From Lepturacanthus savala (Eukaryota > Chordata > Actinopteri > Scombriformes > Trichiuridae): a stretch of 64,000 nt of DNA. The notes beneath the pieces were generated by a model. The model saw only the letters and a list, made by a program, of their open reading frames with translations. It was not told the DNA's origin and ran no database searches. The DNA lies in NCBI GenBank assembly GCA_030544235.1, contig JARUPU010000029.1, forward strand, positions 1,116,001 to 1,180,000, in the 5' to 3' direction. How positions within the stretch are numbered: position 1 is the first letter of the stretch; each line of letters opens with the position of its first letter. Below, in pieces: positions 60,068-64,000 of this stretch. Both the position numbers and the translations under genes were made by a program.

Positions 60068-63000
60068 GGTTTGTGTTTTAAAGTTTTTATTGCTCCATAT
60101 GCATTCTCTCGGTCTGAAGAGCCCAAAAAGACAAAAAGCTATATAGGCCTAAATCAGTACAATATTTTTATAGAAAAACTTATTTACCTTTTACTTTATG
60201 TGAAATGGTATAGTTTTGGATCAGAAATTCACCTGGAAAAGCTATTGTTTTCATGTGGTTTGTGTTTTAAAGTTTTTATTGCTCCATATGCATTCTCTCG
60301 GTCTGAAGAGCCCAAAAAGACAAAAAGTTATATAGGCCTAAATCAGTACAATATTTTTATAGAAAAACTTATTTACCTTTTACTTTATGTGAAATGGTAT
60401 AGTTTTGGATCAGAAATTCACCTGGAAAAGCTATTGTTTTCATGTGGTTTGTGTTTTAAAGTTTTTATTGCTCCATATGCATTCTCTCGGTCTGAAGAGC
60501 CCAAAAAGACAAAAAGCTATATAGGCCTAAATCAGTACAATATTTTTATAGAAAAACTTATTTACCTTTTACTTTATTTGAAATGGTATAGTTTTGGATC
60601 AGAAATTCACCTGGAAAAGCTATTGTTTTCATGTGGTTTGTGTTTTGAAGTTTTTATTGCTCCATATGCATTCTCTCGGTCGGAAGAGCACAAATAGACC
60701 AAAAGCTATGTAGGCCTAATCAGTACAATATTTTTACAGAAAATCTTATTTACCTTTTACTATATGTAAAATGGTATAGTTTTGGATCAGAAATTCACCT
60801 GGAAAAGCTATTGTTTTCATGTGGTTTGTGTTTTAAAGTTTTTATTGCTCCATATACATTCTCTCGGTCTGAAGAGCCCAAAAAGACAAAAAGCTATATA
60901 GGCCTAAATCAGTACAATATTTTTATAGAAAAACTTATTTACCTTTTACTTTATGTGAAATGGTATAGTTTTGGATCAGAAATTCACCTGGAAAAGCTAT
61001 TGTTTTCATGTGGTTTGTGTTTTAAAGTTTTTATTGCTCCATATGCATTCTCTCGGTCTGAAGAGCCCAAAAAGACAAAAAGTTATATAGGCCTAAATCA
61101 GTACAATATTTTTGTAGAAAAACTTATTCACTTTTACTTTATGTGAAATGGTATAGTTTTGGATCAGAAATTCACCTGGAAAAGCTATTGTTTTCATGTG
61201 GTTTGTGTTTTAAAGTTTTTATTGCTCCATATGCATTCTCTCGGTCTGAAGAGCACAAAAAGACAAAAAGCTATATAAGCCTAAATCAGAACAATATTTT
61301 TATAGAAAATCTTATTTACCTTTAACTTTATGTGAAATGGTACAGTTTTGGATCAGAAATTCACCTGGAAAAGCTATTGTTTTCATGTGGTTTGTGTTTT
61401 AAAGTTTTTATTGCTCCATATGCATTCTCTCGGTCGGAAGAGCACAAATAGACCAAAAGCTATGTAGGCCTAATCAGTACAATATTTTTACAGAAAATCT
61501 TATTTACCTTTTACTATATGTAAAATGGTATAGTTTTGGATCAGAAATTCACCTGGAAAAGCTATTGTTTTCATGTGGTTTGTGTTTTAAAGTTTTTATT
61601 GCTCCATATGCATTCTCTCGGTCTGAAGAGCCCAAAAAGACAAAAAGCTATTATAGGCCTAAATCAGTACAATATTTTTATAGAAAAACTTATTTACCTT
61701 TTACTTTATGTGAAATGGTATAGTTTTGGATCAGAAATTCACCTGGAAAAGCTATTGTTTTCATGTGGTTTGTCTTTTAAAGTTTTTATTGCTCCATATG
61801 CATTCTCTCGGTCGGAAGAGCACAAAAAGACCAAAAGCTATGTAGGCCTAAATCAGTACAATATTTTTACAGAAAATCTTATTTACCTTTTACTATATGT
61901 AAAATGGTATAGTTTTGGATCTGAAATTCACCTGGAAAAGGTATTGTTTTCATGTGGTTTGTGTTTTAAAGTTTTTATTGCTCCATATGCATTCTCTCGG
62001 TCTGAAGAGCACAAAAAGACAAAAAGCTATATAAGCCTAAATCAGAACAATATTTTTATAGAAAATCTTATTTACCTTTAACTTTATGTGAAATGGTACA
62101 GTTTTGGATCAGAAATTCACCTGGAAAAGCTATTGTTTTCATGTGGTTTGTGTTTTAAAGTTTTTATTGCTCCATATGCATTCTCTCGGTTGGAAGAGCA
62201 CAAAAAGACCAAAAGCTATGTAGGCCTAAATCAGTACAATATTTTTACAGAAAATCTTATTTACCTTTTACTATATGTAAAATGGTATAGTTTTGGATCA
62301 GAAATTCACCTGGAAAAGCTATTGTTTTCATGTGGTTTGTGTTTTAAAGTTTTTATTGCTCCATATGCATTCTCTCGGTCTGAAGAGCCCAAAAAGACAA
62401 AAAGCTATATAGGCCTAAATCAGTACAATATTTTTATAGAAAAACTTATTTACCTTTTACTTTATGTGAAATGGTATAGTTTTGGATCAGAAATTCACCT
62501 GGAAAAGCTATTGTTTTCATGTGGTTTGTGTTTTAAAGTTTTTATTGCTCCATATGCATTCTCTCGGTCTGAAGAGCCCAAAAAGACAAAAAGTTATATA
62601 GGCCTAAATCAGTACAATATTTTTATAGAAAAACTTATTTACCTTTTACTTTATGTGAAATGGTATAGTTTTGGATCAGAAATTCACCTGGAAAAGCTAT
62701 TGTTTTCATGTGGTTTGTGTTTTAAAGTTTTTATTGCTCCATATGCATTCTCTCGGTCTGAAGAGCCCAAAAAGACAAAAAGCTATATAGGCCTAAATCA
62801 GTACAATATTTTTATAGAAAAACTTATTTACCTTTTACTTTATTTGAAATGGTATAGTTTTGGATCAGAAATTCACCTGGAAAAGCTATTGTTTTCATGT
62901 GGTTTGTGTTTTGAAGTTTTTATTGCTCCATATGCATTCTCTCGGTCGGAAGAGCACAAATAGACCAAAAGCTATGTAGGCCTAATCAGTACAATATTTT

Positions 63001-63564
63001 TACAGAAAATCTTATTTACCTTTTACTATATGTAAAATGGTATAGTTTTGGATCAGAAATTCACCTGGAAAAGCTATTGTTTTCATGTGGTTTGTGTTTT
63101 AAAGTTTTTATTGCTCCATATGCATTCTCTCGGTCTGAAGAGCCCAAAAAGACAAAAAGCTATATAGGCCTAAATCAGTACAATATTTTTATAGAAAAAC
63201 TTATTTACCTTTTACTTTATGTGAAATGGTATAGTTTTGGATCAGAAATTCACCTGGAAAAGCTATTGTTTTCATGTGGTTTGTGTTTTAAAGTTTTTAT
63301 TGCTCCATATGCATTCTCTCGGTCTGAAGAGCCCAAAAAGACAAAAAGTTATATAGGCCTAAATCAGTACAATATTTTTGTAGAAAAACTTATTCACTTT
63401 TACTTTATGTGAAATGGTATAGTTTTGGATCAGAAATTCACCTGGAAAAGCTATTGTTTTCATGTGGTTTGTGTTTTAAAGTTTTTATTGCTCCATATGC
63501 ATTCTCTCGGTCTGAAGAGCCCAAAAAGACAAAAAGCTATATAGGCCTAAATCAGTACAATATT
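60068..63564 (+). repeat. 3.5-kb block, copy 2
   Basis: This matches 56103-59599 at a 3,965-bp offset. Differences seen by eye are catatacatt near 60855 (loss of ATGCAT) and gatctgaaa near 61921. All the marker monomers (ctattatagg, gtcttttaaag, aaaaggtattg, ctttatttg, ttttgaag) are retained in order. Such high identity over 3.5 kb implies recent duplication. Confidence 0.9.
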
Positions 63565-64000
63565 TTCATAGAAAAACTTATTTACCTTTTACTTTATGTG
63601 AAATGGTATAGTTTTGGATCAGAAATTCACCTGGAAAAGCTATTGTTTTCATGAGGTTTGTGTTTTAAAGTTTTTATTGCTCCATATGCATTCTCTCGGT
63701 CTGAAGAGCCCCAAAAGACAAAAAGCTATGTAAGCCTAAATCAGAACAATATTTTTATAGAAAATCTTATTTACCTTTAACTCTATGTGAAATGGTATAG
63801 TTTTGGATCAGAAATTCACCTGGAAAAGCTCTTGTTTTCATGTGGTTTGTGTTTTAAAGTTTTTATTGCTCCATATGCATTCTCTCGGTCTGAAGAGCCC
63901 AAAAAGACAAAAAGCTATATAGGCCTAAATCAGTACAATATTTTTATAGAAAAACTTATTTACCTTTTACTTTATGTGAAATGGTATAGTTTTGGATCAG
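63565..64000 (+). repeat. Array end: return of the 39.4-kb cassette
   Basis: From a Pc monomer this runs into tcatgagg (near 63653), a P/Hs chimera with agccccaaaag, ctctatgtg (near 63782) and aaagctcttg. It matches 39395-39830 at an offset of 24,170 bp, apart from one A-to-C in the A-tract. It is cut by the window edge, so the array continues. Confidence 0.88.

Larger units (their letters stand above)
1..64000 (+). repeat. Satellite DNA array, 189-bp monomer, about 338 head-to-tail copies
   Basis: The same sequence recurs every 189 bp from the first base to the last, for example tcatgtggtttgtg at 1, 190 and 379. Copies differ at a limited set of positions, so neighbours are usually well over 90% identical by eye. 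No insertion longer than one base, no inverted monomer and no non-satellite sequence was found. The consensus has about 58 G+C in 189 bases (31%). A monomer near the length of a nucleosome repeat, organised into multi-monomer higher-order units, is what is known for centromeric and pericentromeric satellites of animals and plants; a centromeric role here is inference. The family is not one I recognise. It resembles neither primate alpha satellite nor other satellites I know. Both window edges fall inside monomers, so the array extends beyond the window on both sides. Confidence 0.98.

Noticed and set aside
1..64000. More than a hundred plus-strand open frames of 60-522 codons as genes
   Set aside because: All are readings of the same 189-bp unit. 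They start at GTG or TTG, the consensus frame has no ATG, and they end at class-specific stops or one-base indels. Several run in a second frame purely because of a frameshift.
1..64000. CRISPR array
   Set aside because: The repeats are contiguous 189-bp units with no unique spacers and no cas genes nearby.
1..64000. Primate alpha satellite or a telomeric repeat
   Set aside because: The period is 189 bp rather than 171 bp and no characteristic alpha segments were recognised; there are no TTAGGG-like runs.
1..64000. Transposon, LTR or insertion sequence
   Set aside because: No reverse transcriptase or transposase motif, no terminal inverted repeats and no target-site duplications were found; the only interruptions are one-base indels.
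1..64000. tRNA, rRNA or other structured RNA genes
   Set aside because: No tRNA arm pattern or conserved rRNA segment was seen; the monomer is AT-rich and lacks stable long stems.

Overview
The whole window is one uninterrupted tandem array of a 189-bp satellite monomer, about 338 copies, all head-to-tail on the same strand. It is cut off inside the array at both ends. I found no unique sequence, transposon, RNA gene, inverted segment or credible protein gene. The consensus is about 31% GC. Long homogeneous arrays of nucleosome-sized AT-rich monomers with higher-order repeat (HOR) structure are typical of eukaryotic centromeric or pericentromeric heterochromatin. I do not recognise the monomer as a named satellite and cannot name the species. 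Substitutions at the CpG positions look like deamination, which mildly favours a genome with CpG methylation.

Monomer classes used below are my own labels, with each monomer started at the gtgaaatgg motif. P: gagcccaaaaag, tataggcc, cagtacaat, tagaaaaac. Pc: P with ttttcatag. Pv: agttatatagg, ttgtagaaaaac and ttattcac, 188 bp. H: gagcacaaaaag, tataagcc, cagaacaat, ending ctttaac. Hs: H with tatgtaagcc, ending ctttaaa or ctttaac. L: ggttggaagagcac; subtype La has tataggcc, Lb has tatgtaggcc and tacagaaaatc. X: ggtcggaagagcacaaatag, tatgtaggcc, tacagaaaatc, often 188 bp through loss of one A in gcctaatcag. N: gagaacaaaaag. T: ttacaaaaaaac.

Layout: 1-4214 is a degenerate form of a 13-monomer HOR. 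4215-13727 holds a 4.41-kb block repeated at 5,100-bp spacing with very few differences. 13370-18383 is a 2,457-bp (13-monomer) tandem duplication that contains a 756-bp tetramer duplication. 18461-26342 is the clearest 13-mer HOR (2,454 bp). 26343-39238 is a different 'dialect' rich in P, Pc, N and T monomers, with 756-bp tetramers. 39239-48530 returns to 13-mer-derived modules. 48530-56102 returns to the P/N/T dialect. 56103-63564 is a 3,965-bp (21-monomer) duplication, and the last 436 bp re-enter sequence like 39.4-39.8 kb.

There are no genes working together here. The history visible is unequal crossover and block amplification: nested duplications of different sizes, class-specific one-base indels, and chimeric monomers that mark exchange points. 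The 189-bp length is divisible by three and the P consensus is open in one frame, so long open frames (up to 522 codons) appear. That consensus frame has no ATG, and stops and frameshifts recur throughout, so I treat it as non-coding.
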